64,000 nt of DNA from Desulfosporosinus lacus DSM 15449 (GCF_900129935.1 NZ_FQXJ01000007.1:1-64000); one strand, 5' to 3'; positions 36,487-45,794 are shown, counted from the stretch's first letter. Notes: generated by a model from the letters alone, not told the origin. A program made the numbers and translations.

Positions 36487-37905
36487 ATGTACAATTGTAA
36501 GTCGAAAAATGCAACGGAGTTTATTGATGATGGTGAAATTCTGGCCACTCTTGCCTATGCCCAAGAAAACAAAAGAAATCGTGAACTGATAGACAGCCTG
36601 ATAGAACGTGCAAAAGACTGTAAGGGCTTAACCCATCGAGAGGCTGCTGTTCTGCTGGAATGTGATCTGGAAGATGAAAATGAAAAAATGTTCAAACTGG
36701 CAAAGGAGATTAAGCAAAAGCTTTATGGCAACCGTATTGTCATGTTTGCGCCACTGTATCTTTCAAACTACTGCGTAAACGGCTGCGTGTACTGTCCCTA
36801 TCACTATAAAAATAAAACCATATCTCGTAAGAAGCTTTCCCAGGAGGATATTGTGCGAGAGGTTATCGCCTTACAGGATATGGGACACAAGCGCTTGGCA
36901 TTAGAAACAGGAGAAGACCCAGTGAACAATCCGATTGAATATGTCCTGGAAAGTATGAAGACTATTTATAGCATCCAGCATATAAACGGAGCTATCCGCC
37001 GTGTTAATGTTAATATTGCTGCAACAACCGTGGAAAATTATCGCAAGCTCAAGGAAGCGGAAATTGGAACTTACATACTCTTCCAGGAAACTTATCACAA
37101 AAAAAGCTATGAGGAGCTCCATCCTACAGGACCAAAGCACGACTACGCCTATCATACTGAAGCGATGGATCGTGCCATGGAGGGCGGTATTGATGATGTG
37201 GGAATCGGGGTTTTGTTCGGCTTAAATATGTACCGTTATGACTTCGTCGGTTTGCTCATGCATGCTGAGCATTTAGAGGGAGCAATGGGCGTGGGGCCAC
37301 ATACCATCAGCGTTCCACGCATCCGACCCGCCGATGATATTGACCCCAATAGTTTTTCGGATGCAATCTCGGATGATATTTTTGCAAAAATTGTGGCTGT
37401 TATTCGTATTGCCGCCCCTTATACGGGGATGATTATTTCCACACGTGAATCGAAAACAACCCGCGAGCATGTGCTGGAATTGGGCATATCTCAGATAAGC
37501 GGAGGCTCAAGCACCAGTGTTGGCGGATATGTTGAGCCGGAAGCACAGGATGATAACTCAGCTCAATTTGAAGTAAACGATACCCGCACCTTGGATGAGA
37601 TTATAAACTGGCTCTTGGGACTCGGCTTTATTCCAAGCTTCTGCACCGCCTGTTATCGCGAGGGGCGTACAGGTGATCGTTTTATGAAACTTGTAAAGGC
37701 CGGGCAGATTGCAAACTGCTGTCAACCGAATGCTTTGATGACACTTAAAGAATATCTAGAGGATTATGCTTCACCGGATACTAAGAAAAAGGGTGAGGTG
37801 GTAATTAAAAACGAGATTCCCTTCATACCAAATGAAAAGGTTCGGGCAATTGCCATAGAGCATTTGAAGGAAATTAAGGAAGGAAAGCGAGATTTCCGTT
37901 TCTAG
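36487..37905 (+). CDS. hydG: [FeFe]-hydrogenase maturase HydG (radical SAM tyrosine lyase)
   Basis: This 472-residue radical-SAM enzyme has the SAM cluster motif CVNGCVYCPYH (Cys-x3-Cys-x2-Cys, about 97-104). The C-terminal auxiliary cluster Cys are in FCTACYREGRTGDRF and the CC pair in NCCQP. It cleaves tyrosine to p-cresol and supplies the CO and CN ligands of the H-cluster as an iron synthon. Its length is normal for the family. It follows the TM1266-type gene and precedes aspartase, hydF and hydE. Confidence 0.95.
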   Translation: MYNCKSKNATEFIDDGEILATLAYAQENKRNRELIDSLIERAKDCKGLTHREAAVLLECDLEDENEKMFKLAKEIKQKLYGNRIVMFAPLYLSNYCVNGCVYCPYHYKNKTISRKKLSQEDIVREVIALQDMGHKRLALETGEDPVNNPIEYVLESMKTIYSIQHINGAIRRVNVNIAATTVENYRKLKEAEIGTYILFQETYHKKSYEELHPTGPKHDYAYHTEAMDRAMEGGIDDVGIGVLFGLNMYRYDFVGLLMHAEHLEGAMGVGPHTISVPRIRPADDIDPNSFSDAISDDIFAKIVAVIRIAAPYTGMIISTRESKTTREHVLELGISQISGGSSTSVGGYVEPEAQDDNSAQFEVNDTRTLDEIINWLLGLGFIPSFCTACYREGRTGDRFMKLVKAGQIANCCQPNALMTLKEYLEDYASPDTKKKGEVVIKNEIPFIPNEKVRAIAIEHLKEIKEGKRDFRF

Positions 37906-38005
37906 CAACCTACTTTGTAATTATCCAATCGCAGGGAACAATTAGATATTACATTGGAAAAGATTATAAGAATAAATGTGTGGAGGAAATTTCTGGAGGT
38001 ATAAA

Positions 38006-39466
38006 GTGGACTGTAGAATAGAAAAGGACAATATGGGAGAAAGGGAGATCCCGAAAAATAACTATTATGGAATTAACACAAAAAGAGCCCAAGAAAACTT
38101 CGCTTTAGGGTCGAAAAACGTCAACCTTAAGCTTATTTATGAAATGGCCTTAATTAAAAAGGCGGCAGCCATGGTCAATAAAGAGTTGAAGCAATTGTCT
38201 GAAGATAAAGCAAATGCAATAATTCAAGCAAGTGAGGAAGTTATTAAAGGGAGATTTGATCAGGAATTTATCGTTAGTGCTTTTCAAGGGGGAGCCGGGA
38301 CGTCCACAAATATGAATCTTAATGAGGTTATTACCAACAGGGCAATTGAGATATTAGGAGGAAGAAAAGGCGACTACGATGTTGTACATCCGATAAATGA
38401 TGTTAACATGTCACAATCAACCAATGATGTTTATCCGACAGCACTGAGAATTACAGCTATTCACATGCTCAGAAAACTAAGCAATTCCCTGGCGAAGCTT
38501 CAAGAAGCTCTGCAGGGGAAGGAAAACGAGTTTAGCGATGTGATTAAACTTGGCAGGACAGAGCTAATGGATGCGTTGCCCATGATGCTCGGCCAAGAAT
38601 TTGGGGCATATGCTAAGGCAATAGAAAGAGACCGTTGGAGAGTTTACAAGGTAGAAGAACGATTGAGACAGATTAATCTGGGTGGTACTGCCATCGGTAC
38701 GGGAGTCAATGCCTCAAATAAGTATATTTTTATGATTACGGATACCATTCAGGAGTTAACAGGATTAGGTTTAGCCAGGTCCGACTATCCCATGGATATA
38801 ACTCAAAATAATGATGTATTTGTAGAAGTTTCAGGGCTTTTAAAAGCTTGCAGCACGAACCTTTTGAAAATATCTAACGATTTAAGATTATTATCTTCTG
38901 GCCCAAGGGGCGGGTTCGGTGAAATAGAACTCCCGCAGATGCAGGTTGGTTCGACTCTTATGCCAGGAAAGGTCAATCCGGTCATACCTGAGATGATCGG
39001 CCAATTGGCTATGAGAGTTATGGCCAATGACTATGCTATTACAATGGCTGCTTCGTCAGGACAGCTCGAACTCAATGCCTTTATGCCCCTAATCGCGGAA
39101 AGTTTGCTGGAATCACTGGAGCTTCTAGATAATGGAATCATCATCTTTAGAGAAAAGTGTATTGAGGGAATTGTCCCTAATAAAGATAAATGTCAAGCAA
39201 CTCTTGAAAAGTCGGCAGTATTAGCTGCTGCTTTAGTTCATCATATTGGCTATGATCAAGCCACCCATATAGCCAGAAAAGCTCTACGTGAGGATAAGAC
39301 AATCAGAGAGGTCTTGAAGGAAGACGATGTATTTTCGGATTGTAGGATTAATGAGATCTTGAATCCGTTTGAAGTAACCAAACCAGGAATACCAGGAAGC
39401 ATTGGAATGCTCGAAGTATCAGAAATACTCAGGGTTCCTAGGGCGCCAGAGCAGCCAGATAAGTGA
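38006..39466 (+). CDS. aspA: Aspartate ammonia-lyase in the H-cluster maturation operon
   Basis: This 486-residue fumarase/aspartase-superfamily enzyme starts RIEKDNMGEREIPKNNYYG and has the superfamily signature STLMPGKVNPV (residues about 313-323) and the TSTNMNLNEV active-site segment. It converts aspartate to fumarate and ammonia. I choose GTG 38006, directly after GGAGGT, over ATG 37976. Its location between hydG and hydF suggests that it feeds ammonium to the bridging amine of the H-cluster dithiolate; that link comes from context. Confidence 0.88.
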   Translation: MDCRIEKDNMGEREIPKNNYYGINTKRAQENFALGSKNVNLKLIYEMALIKKAAAMVNKELKQLSEDKANAIIQASEEVIKGRFDQEFIVSAFQGGAGTSTNMNLNEVITNRAIEILGGRKGDYDVVHPINDVNMSQSTNDVYPTALRITAIHMLRKLSNSLAKLQEALQGKENEFSDVIKLGRTELMDALPMMLGQEFGAYAKAIERDRWRVYKVEERLRQINLGGTAIGTGVNASNKYIFMITDTIQELTGLGLARSDYPMDITQNNDVFVEVSGLLKACSTNLLKISNDLRLLSSGPRGGFGEIELPQMQVGSTLMPGKVNPVIPEMIGQLAMRVMANDYAITMAASSGQLELNAFMPLIAESLLESLELLDNGIIIFREKCIEGIVPNKDKCQATLEKSAVLAAALVHHIGYDQATHIARKALREDKTIREVLKEDDVFSDCRINEILNPFEVTKPGIPGSIGMLEVSEILRVPRAPEQPDK

Positions 39467-39485
39467 GGGTGTGGAGGGATTTTAC

Positions 39486-40739
39486 ATGAGCTTAAATGAA
39501 ACGCCCAGAGGGATTAGAGTACATTTGGCGTTATTTGGGAAGAGAAATGCAGGGAAATCCAGCGTGATTAATGCCATTACAGGGCAGGAAACAGCCATCG
39601 TATCGAATGTAAAAGGTACAACGACTGACCCAGTGTTTAAAACGATGGAGATATTGCCCATAGGACCGTGTGTGATCATAGATACAGCCGGAATAGACGA
39701 TGTCGGAGAATTAGGAGAGCTCAGGCTAAAGAAGACTCTAGAAGTACTCGATATTACTGATGTGGCACTGCTTATTGTAGATATCCAGGCGGGAATCAGT
39801 GATAATGATCGGTTTATTATAGATACTTTTAAGAAAAAAAAGAAACCGCTGATCGTGGCTTTAAATAAATCGGATACTATTGAAAACGAAAATAAAAATG
39901 AAGCTCAAGAAAGAATCGCCAGTCTTCTTCAAGATGAACTAAGCACTCCGGTCGTTGCCGTCTCAGCTCTTAAGAAGCTTGGAATAAAAGAATTAAAAAA
40001 TGCCATCATCTCAGTTATTCCTGAGGATGAGGATAAGTTTAAAATTGTGGGGGATTTGATTAACCCGGGTGATTTTGTGGTGCTTGTTACTCCCATTGAT
40101 AAAGCAGCTCCTAAAGGAAGGCTAATTCTTCCTCAACAACAGACGATTAGAGACATACTGGAAAGTGATGCTATGGCGATTGTAACTAAGGAATATGAAT
40201 TAAGAGAAACCTTGAATTATTTGGCAAAAAAACCAAAGCTGGTGATCACTGATTCCCAAGTTTTTTTAAAGGTTGCTGCCGATACCCCTAAGGATATTTT
40301 AATGACATCCTTTTCAATCCTATTTGCCAGACAAAAGGGAGATTTAACAGAATTCATCAAAGGTGCCAAGGCTATTGAAACGCTTAAGGATGGAGACAAG
40401 GTTTTAATAGCAGAAGGGTGTACACATCACAGGCAATCAGACGATATCGGCAGTGTGAAGATACCCCGATGGATACGTCAGAGAACAGGTAGGCAGATAG
40501 AGTTTGAATACTCTTCAGGAACTACATTTACGGAAGATATCAAGAAATATGCCCTTATCGTCCATTGCGGGGCTTGTATGATGAATAGAACTGGAATGCT
40601 CAGCAGAGTTGAACAGGCAAAAAGTCTCAATGTGCCCATAGTGAACTTCGGCATTCTCATCGCCTATGTTCAGGGATTACTTCCAAGAGCGCTTGAACCT
40701 TTCCCACTAGCAAAGATGACCTTAGAAGGAGAACTATGA
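39486..40739 (+). CDS. hydF: [FeFe]-hydrogenase maturation GTPase HydF
   Basis: This 417-residue protein has an N-terminal GTPase domain with P-loop GKRNAGKSS, switch GTTTDP, DTAGID and NKSD. A dimerisation domain and the C-terminal cluster-binding Cys motif follow (CTHHRQ, then CGACMMN). HydF is the scaffold on which HydE and HydG products assemble the 2Fe precursor before transfer to HydA. ATG 39486 follows GTGGAGGG; an upstream ATG at 39402 lies inside aspA and is unlikely. Confidence 0.94.
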   Translation: MSLNETPRGIRVHLALFGKRNAGKSSVINAITGQETAIVSNVKGTTTDPVFKTMEILPIGPCVIIDTAGIDDVGELGELRLKKTLEVLDITDVALLIVDIQAGISDNDRFIIDTFKKKKKPLIVALNKSDTIENENKNEAQERIASLLQDELSTPVVAVSALKKLGIKELKNAIISVIPEDEDKFKIVGDLINPGDFVVLVTPIDKAAPKGRLILPQQQTIRDILESDAMAIVTKEYELRETLNYLAKKPKLVITDSQVFLKVAADTPKDILMTSFSILFARQKGDLTEFIKGAKAIETLKDGDKVLIAEGCTHHRQSDDIGSVKIPRWIRQRTGRQIEFEYSSGTTFTEDIKKYALIVHCGACMMNRTGMLSRVEQAKSLNVPIVNFGILIAYVQGLLPRALEPFPLAKMTLEGEL

Positions 40740-40775
40740 TACACAACAATGATCAACTGGGTGAGGGGCGATTTT

Positions 40776-41837
40776 GTGAGTAATATGCATTATTTATTAG
40801 AGAAAGTCTATCAAACGAACCACCTCACGAAAGAAGAAATCACGTACCTCTTAGAAAATCTAACTCAGGCGGATAGAGAGATCCTCTATAATTATGCCCA
40901 TAAGACGAAACAGAAATATTATGGAAATAAAGTTTACTTAAGAGGACTTATCGAGTTTTCGAATATCTGTAAGCAGGATTGCTTGTACTGTGGAATTCGG
41001 GCTTCCAATGTGAAGGTGAAACGCTATCGGTTAACCCCGGAAGAAATCCTAGCTTGCTGCGATCAAGCGTATGAATTAGGCTATCAGACATTTGTCTTGC
41101 AAAGTGGTGAAGACCTCTGGTATACGGATGAGATTCTCGTTGATTTGATTCGGAAAATCAAAAAACGTTATCCAGAGGCAGCCATTACGTTATCGATCGG
41201 TGAACGAAGAGTTGAAACCTATCAAAACCTCTTTACCTGCGGTGCCGATCGCTTTTTAATGCGCCATGAAACTGCTTCGAAAGAACTGTATGAAACATTA
41301 CACCCGACGATGCGCTTTGAGGAACGTCGGGCCTGTTTGAACGCATTGAAGGGGATTGGCTACCAAGTGGGAGCCGGGTTTATGGTGGGGCTTCCTGGAC
41401 AAAGGTTTGCTGATTTGGCAGAGGACTTGCGATATTTAATGGAACTTCGTCCAGATATGATCGGAATTGGACCGTTTATTCCTCACAGTGAGACGCCTTT
41501 AGCTAAAGAGAAGGGCGGAACACTACAAGATACATTAGTGATGGTGGCCCTGGCGCGGCTACTTGTTCCGGAAAGTCTTATTCCGGCCACGACGGCACTT
41601 GGGACTCTGGATCCACAAGGCAGGGAGCTTGCCTTGAAAGCGGGCGCTAATGTCGTTATGCCGATTATTACTCCAACCTCAGTTAGAAAACAATACGCTC
41701 TTTACGAAAATAAGATTTGTGGGGATGATCATCCGGAAGATTGCCGATATTGCATAGAGCGCAGAATTCAGTCGGCGGGCTTCGAAGTGGATTTGGGTAG
41801 AGGGGATAGTCAGCAGTTTGTAGCTTGCAAAAGTTAG
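40776..41837 (+). CDS. hydE: [FeFe]-hydrogenase maturase HydE (radical SAM)
   Basis: This is a roughly 353-residue radical-SAM protein. The SAM cluster site is CKQDCLYCGI, followed by SGEDLWYTD and a barrel ending at CRYCIERRIQSAG. HydE processes the HydG synthon during dithiolate formation. The start is uncertain: GTG 40776 has an AGGGG site upstream, and ATG 40749 adds nine residues. It closes the maturation operon 36 bp after hydF. The 41856-41903 terminator follows. Confidence 0.93.
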   Translation: MSNMHYLLEKVYQTNHLTKEEITYLLENLTQADREILYNYAHKTKQKYYGNKVYLRGLIEFSNICKQDCLYCGIRASNVKVKRYRLTPEEILACCDQAYELGYQTFVLQSGEDLWYTDEILVDLIRKIKKRYPEAAITLSIGERRVETYQNLFTCGADRFLMRHETASKELYETLHPTMRFEERRACLNALKGIGYQVGAGFMVGLPGQRFADLAEDLRYLMELRPDMIGIGPFIPHSETPLAKEKGGTLQDTLVMVALARLLVPESLIPATTALGTLDPQGRELALKAGANVVMPIITPTSVRKQYALYENKICGDDHPEDCRYCIERRIQSAGFEVDLGRGDSQQFVACKS

Positions 41838-41855
41838 TTTTGGAGAAATCAACAA

Positions 41856-41903
41856 AAAAAGATCGTTAGATTTGTGATTTATTACAAATCTAACGATCTT
41901 TTT
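41856..41903. terminator. Bidirectional terminator
   Basis: AAAGATCGTTAGATTTGT and its perfect complement enclose an 8-base loop, with A and T runs outside. It terminates hydE on the plus strand and the ABC operon on the minus strand. Confidence 0.88.
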
Positions 41904-41906
41904 GAT

Positions 41907-42140
41907 TTATATCATCAGGATAGGACCAAGTCGGCGCGCTAGCCAGTCCGTTGCTTTTTCACAAAACAATAGCCAGGGAGAAGGGGCTTTTTGTTCAAAA
42001 AGTAAGGCGGTTTTTTCGTTACCGATGACCAGAGTCATAGAGGTAATCAGGTTATCAGAAGGCTCTAAAGTTACCATTTCACCGGAAAATGGTAAGGTGA
42101 AGGTTTTGATTCCTGTGAAGTGGATCGTTTGAATGGACAA
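41907..42140 (-). CDS. Uncharacterised small protein at the end of the ABC operon
   Basis: The minus-strand frame is open from just after the ATPase stop (42228) to the terminator, about 106 codons. TTG 42140 is one possible start, giving 77 residues. The sequence (HFTGIKTFTLPFSGEMVTLE, MTLVIGNEKTALLFEQKAP) looks protein-like and well composed, but I recognise no family. Its position, last gene before the terminator, suggests a real accessory gene or the 3' part of a degraded one. No clear ribosome site was found. Confidence 0.35.
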   Translation of the reverse strand: MSIQTIHFTGIKTFTLPFSGEMVTLEPSDNLITSMTLVIGNEKTALLFEQKAPSPWLLFCEKATDWLARRLGPILMI

Positions 42141-42227
42141 CAGGGAAACACTTTGGACTAAGTCGTTATTGAAGGGGAGAGCCTGTAATGATAAAGCGTC
42201 TTGGTGGCGGCCGATCGTGATTGCTTG

Positions 42228-42971
42228 TTAAGGTAAAAATGAATCTCGTAGTTCTTTCTTCAAAGTAATAAAGTCAGGGTCGTCCGGGCAACGAGGATAA
42301 GGAAAAGGGTTGGGGATGATTTTCTTAATTCTTCCTGGCGAGGGATGCATGACAATAATTCTCTGACCAAGGATTAAGGCCTCGTCAATATCATGAGTGA
42401 CATGGATACAAGTTTTATGCGTAGACTGCCATAAGCTTAGAAAATCAGTCTGTAGCTTAGTTCGCGTTTGTGCGTCAAGAGCAGCAAAAGGTTCATCCAG
42501 TAATAAAATCAAGGGGTCGGCTGCTAAGGCGCGGGCAATAGCAGCTCTTTGAGCCATCCCGCCAGATAGTTGGCTCGGCCAAGCTTTGGCGAACTCAGAT
42601 AACCCGACTATTTCCAGTAATTCTTGGCCAATAGTTTGGAGAAGTTTTTTTCCATACCGTCCCTTAATTCCAAACCCAACATTCTCCTCAACGGTTAACC
42701 ATGGGAAAAGGCGTGGTTCTTGAAAAATCATCCCTCTTTCTGGTCCAGAGGCATCTATTGCCTGCCCATTAAGTAGTATTTGGCCGGATTCTTGCTTTTC
42801 TAAACCAGCAATAATTCTAAGTAAGGTTGTCTTTCCGCACTCGCTAGGGCCTAGTAAGCAAATTAACTCTCCTGAAGCAACCTCAAAGTTAATATTCTCA
42901 AGAGCTTTAACTGGTCCATTGGCTATGTTGAAGTATTTTGTTATAGTTTCAATTTCTAAGAAATTTGCCAT
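42228..42971 (-). CDS. ABC transporter ATPase (SsuB/TauB/NrtD family)
   Basis: This 247-residue ATPase has Walker A GPSECGKTT, in which Glu replaces the more usual Gly or Ser. The signature is LSGGMAQRAAIARAL, Walker B is LILLLDEPFAALD and the H-loop is VTHDIDEA. Together with the permease and binding protein it imports nitrate, sulfonate, taurine or similar anions across the membrane. The start overlaps the permease gene end by 16 bp. The C-terminus (MHPSPGRIKKIIPNPFPYPR) is typical of the group. Confidence 0.92.
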   Translation of the reverse strand: MANFLEIETITKYFNIANGPVKALENINFEVASGELICLLGPSECGKTTLLRIIAGLEKQESGQILLNGQAIDASGPERGMIFQEPRLFPWLTVEENVGFGIKGRYGKKLLQTIGQELLEIVGLSEFAKAWPSQLSGGMAQRAAIARALAADPLILLLDEPFAALDAQTRTKLQTDFLSLWQSTHKTCIHVTHDIDEALILGQRIIVMHPSPGRIKKIIPNPFPYPRCPDDPDFITLKKELRDSFLP

Positions 42972-43819
42972 TTCGGTACCTCTTTAGTATCAACCTTTGC
43001 TTGCCAAGGTAAGAATTTTTTTTCTAAACGGCGAAAAACAAAATCTAAGGAAAGGCCGATAAGGCCGATAACCAACACCCCGACAAGCATTAAGTCGGGT
43101 TGAGCCATTTCACGGCCCTCCTGAATCAGATAGCCAATACCCTTCGAAGCTCCGAGTAATTCTGCTGCTACTAAGGAACGCCAACAATAGCTAAGACCAA
43201 GTCTCATACCAATAAAGACAGAGGGGGCAGCGGATGGAAAATAGACTCGGCTCATCAGACCCCAGCGAGAAAGACCATAAGTGTAAGCCACTTCTTTGAG
43301 CTTGGAATCCGTACTAGCGATGCCATGTAACGTGTTGAGAAATATGGGGAAGAAGGCAGAGTAAACAATGATAGCAATCTTAGATGCTTCGTCAATACCC
43401 AACCAGAGGATGAACATAGGAATCCAAGCAATAGCCGGTATTTGTTGAAAAAAACTCAAGGTGGGAGATAAAAAACCACGGACGCCCGGCAACAGGCCGA
43501 GTAAGAAACCTAAAGGAAGAGCCAGACAAAGGGCAAGGCTGAACCCGCAGACAACGCGGTACAGGCTGGCTCCTATATGCTTAAGCAGCAGTCCATTACC
43601 TGCCACAGTTAAAAGACGATCCCAAATCTGCGAGGGCGGAGGAACGAGATAGAGATTTAACCAGCCCATGCTACTGAGAATTTCCCAAAGAACAAAGATG
43701 CATAAAGGAATAGCTAATCCCTGAAACAGTTTTGTTAGAATCTGTTTGTAAGTGGGTTTATCAAACGCTCCCGTCAAAGTTATTGGCTTTTCTTGTTCAT
43801 TATTTGCGGAAGCCTTCAT
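42956..43819 (-). CDS. ABC transporter permease (SsuC/TauC family)
   Basis: This is a 287-residue inner membrane permease with six helices. The BPD-transp signature loop is AYTYGLSRWGLMSRVYFPSAAPSVFIGMR, cited in part as GLSRWGLMSRVYFPSAAP, which contacts the ATPase. Similarity to sulfonate/nitrate permeases starts near residue 25. The start at 43819 follows GGAGGA with short spacing; a start four codons earlier at 43831 lacks one. It overlaps the ATPase gene. Confidence 0.92.
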   Translation of the reverse strand: MKASANNEQEKPITLTGAFDKPTYKQILTKLFQGLAIPLCIFVLWEILSSMGWLNLYLVPPPSQIWDRLLTVAGNGLLLKHIGASLYRVVCGFSLALCLALPLGFLLGLLPGVRGFLSPTLSFFQQIPAIAWIPMFILWLGIDEASKIAIIVYSAFFPIFLNTLHGIASTDSKLKEVAYTYGLSRWGLMSRVYFPSAAPSVFIGMRLGLSYCWRSLVAAELLGASKGIGYLIQEGREMAQPDLMLVGVLVIGLIGLSLDFVFRRLEKKFLPWQAKVDTKEVPKWQIS

Positions 43820-43834
43820 ATAATCCTCCATAAA

Positions 43835-44827
43835 TTACATTGTGGGCAGGTAACTTGGATCCACCAAATCTTCCACGAGCTTATTAATGTCAACGTCAGG
43901 TCGGATCATACCTTCTTCTTGTAAAAAGGAGGCAGATTTTAGCAAGTCTGCCTTAACTTCTTCAAGGCTCATGTCAAAGGTGAATACGGGGTAAAGGCTC
44001 TTTACTCCTTTTATATCCATTTGATTTTGCTTAGCAGTCATTGATAAAGCTTCTTCGTGGTTTGCTTCACTCCAGTCGATTGAAGCCTTATGAACTTTTA
44101 AGTAGCGTTTTACTAATTCGGGCTGAGCCTGGGCAAATTCGCTGCGAACGGCAATCACGGTTAAACCAGAAATTAAACCTTCTGCTGAACGTAATTTCTT
44201 AACTTTGCCTGTAGCAACAGCTTTAGAAAGCAGAGGTTCAGGGAGTATCGTAGCATCCACATGTCCTGCGGCAATAGCCGCGGACGCAGCAGTAGAATCC
44301 ATATTTACTAGTTCCAGGTCCTGAGTCGTCAGATTTACTTCCGATAGGGCCCGGATTAACATTTCATGCAACATGGTTCCTTTTTGCAAGGCGATTTTTT
44401 TTCCTTTGAGGTCTGCAACTGTGTTAATAGATCCGTCAGGTTTCACAACCAGACTGATTCCTTTGGGAAAACGTGAATAGGAGGATATGATTTTAATATC
44501 ATTTCCATTAGCTTTCGCTAAGACAGCCGAAACGTAGTTAAGACTATTGGAAAAATCAAGGGATTTTCCGGCTAGGGCTTCAAGTTGGTTGCTTGGAACT
44601 GATATATCATGCCACTTGAATTCTATGCCATCTTTTGAAAATTCATCTTCAAACATCTTTTTTTGCTGGGCTGCCACTGAGGGGATGTTAATAGGTCGAG
44701 AGACATACGACGCGTTTATCGTCTTGGGTTTTTCAGGTGAGGCTTGGTTAGCTGTTTTTTGAGGTGCACATCCAATTAGAACAAGCGTGCATAACAAGAA
44801 AACGAATAATAGCTTGGGCCGAAACAT
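43835..44827 (-). CDS. ABC transporter substrate-binding lipoprotein (SsuA/TauA-like)
   Basis: This 330-residue lipoprotein has the lipobox LVLIGCAPQ near residue 20. It belongs to the NMT1/SsuA-like binding proteins: GNDIKIISSYSRFPKGISLVV, LKGKKIALQKGTMLHEML and GHVDATILPEPLLSKAVA match the two-lobed fold. It should capture an organic anion outside the cell. The ligand (sulfonate, taurine, nitrate or a thiamine precursor) cannot be decided. It is the first gene of the minus-strand importer operon. Confidence 0.9.
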   Translation of the reverse strand: MFRPKLLFVFLLCTLVLIGCAPQKTANQASPEKPKTINASYVSRPINIPSVAAQQKKMFEDEFSKDGIEFKWHDISVPSNQLEALAGKSLDFSNSLNYVSAVLAKANGNDIKIISSYSRFPKGISLVVKPDGSINTVADLKGKKIALQKGTMLHEMLIRALSEVNLTTQDLELVNMDSTAASAAIAAGHVDATILPEPLLSKAVATGKVKKLRSAEGLISGLTVIAVRSEFAQAQPELVKRYLKVHKASIDWSEANHEEALSMTAKQNQMDIKGVKSLYPVFTFDMSLEEVKADLLKSASFLQEEGMIRPDVDINKLVEDLVDPSYLPTM

Positions 44828-44950
44828 AATAAATCACAATCCTTTGTTATAGTTTAACAGAAACTTAAAATATTTTTTCGCTAATTAATAGTTTAACATA
44901 ACCATGTCATGTGAACCACTCCCATTGAGATGGAACCGATAGTCTCAATA
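44828..44950. other. Divergent intergenic region, importer side
   Basis: This AT-rich stretch separates the importer operon from the mutase operon. No gene is visible and no riboswitch is recognisable. Confidence 0.35.
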
Positions 44951-44988
44951 ATGTCAACCAATTAATACACGTATTCATTGGTTGACAT
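44951..44988. promoter_or_regulatory. Perfect 12-bp inverted repeat, candidate activator site
   Basis: ATGTCAACCAAT (44951-44962) and ATTGGTTGACAT (44977-44988) are perfect complements separated by 14 bases. The dyad lies about 165-205 bp upstream of the sigma-54 promoter at 45154, the normal distance for an enhancer site. It is also about 125 bp from the divergent importer gene. Confidence 0.6.
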
Positions 44989-45153
44989 TTCCTAAAGTAA
45001 GGATACTTACTCAAGTCGACGAGTTCTTATGTGGTATATGTAAATAATTGTATACATTTAATGAAATATGTATCGTTGGGATTCTTTTAGGCGAGAGGGC
45101 CTTAACCCTTGGCGTTAAAGAGACAGAACATTCGCTTTATTAATTGAGTCTAC

Positions 45154-45169
45154 TGGCACATTAATTGCA
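45154..45169 (+). promoter_or_regulatory. Sigma-54 (-24/-12) promoter
   Basis: TGGCAC at 45154-45159 and TTGCA at 45165-45169 fit the sigma-54 consensus perfectly, with ten bases between GG and GC. It lies about 107 bp before the cobalamin adenosyltransferase gene, so the whole mutase operon should need an NtrC-type activator, none of which is adjacent. Confidence 0.9.
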
Positions 45170-45275
45170 TGATAATTCAATATATTCAGAATAGAGTGGG
45201 AAACAATTTGTTTAGGGCGGCAGAAGAAGAAGGAGGAAGCAAAACCATTGGAAGGAAAGGAGGTTAACAACAGTT

Positions 45276-45794
45276 ATGTCAGGACTTACACTAGTTTATA
45301 CCGGAAATGGCAAAGGTAAGACCACCGCGTCTTTAGGGTTGAGTATGAGAGCCCTTGGACATAACCAAAACGTGGGCTTTCTTCAATTTATGAAGGGAAG
45401 TAAGGATTACGGTGAGGTAAAGTTTGCCACTATGTTACGTAATTTTACATTGGTTCAATCGGGACAGGAATCCTTTGTCTCCTACGAGTTTCCAGATCCA
45501 ATTGATATTAAGATGGCGCAGGAGGGTCTTGAGCTAGCACGTAAATGGTTTGAAGAGGATACATTTGACCTTGTTGTTCTTGACGAACTACTTGTCGCTG
45601 TTGCCTTTAAGTTAGTATCTGTTGCTCAAGTTATAGATTTAGTCAAGCAAAAGCCGCCGCGTCTTAATTTGGTAATGACTGGGCGTTATGCAGCACCAGA
45701 AATAATTGAAATTGCTGACACTGTAACTGAGATGACTGAGCTTCGACATGCTTACCAACGAGGGGTCCAGGCAAAGGAAGGGATGGAATTTTGA
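45276..45794 (+). CDS. Cob(I)alamin adenosyltransferase (CobA/BtuR type)
   Basis: This 172-residue CobA-type enzyme has the P-loop YTGNGKGKTTASLGL and the later VVLDELLVAVAFKL strand typical of the family. It adenosylates cob(I)alamin to give coenzyme B12. Here it is the first gene of an operon encoding an adenosylcobalamin-dependent mutase, so it provides the cofactor locally. It overlaps the GTPase gene by 4 bp. ATG follows AAGGAGG. Confidence 0.9.
   Translation: MSGLTLVYTGNGKGKTTASLGLSMRALGHNQNVGFLQFMKGSKDYGEVKFATMLRNFTLVQSGQESFVSYEFPDPIDIKMAQEGLELARKWFEEDTFDLVVLDELLVAVAFKLVSVAQVIDLVKQKPPRLNLVMTGRYAAPEIIEIADTVTEMTELRHAYQRGVQAKEGMEF

Noticed and set aside
44828-45275. Cobalamin riboswitch before the adenosyltransferase gene
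   Set aside because: The expected B12-box and GCCACTG-type core are absent; a sigma-54 promoter explains the region instead.
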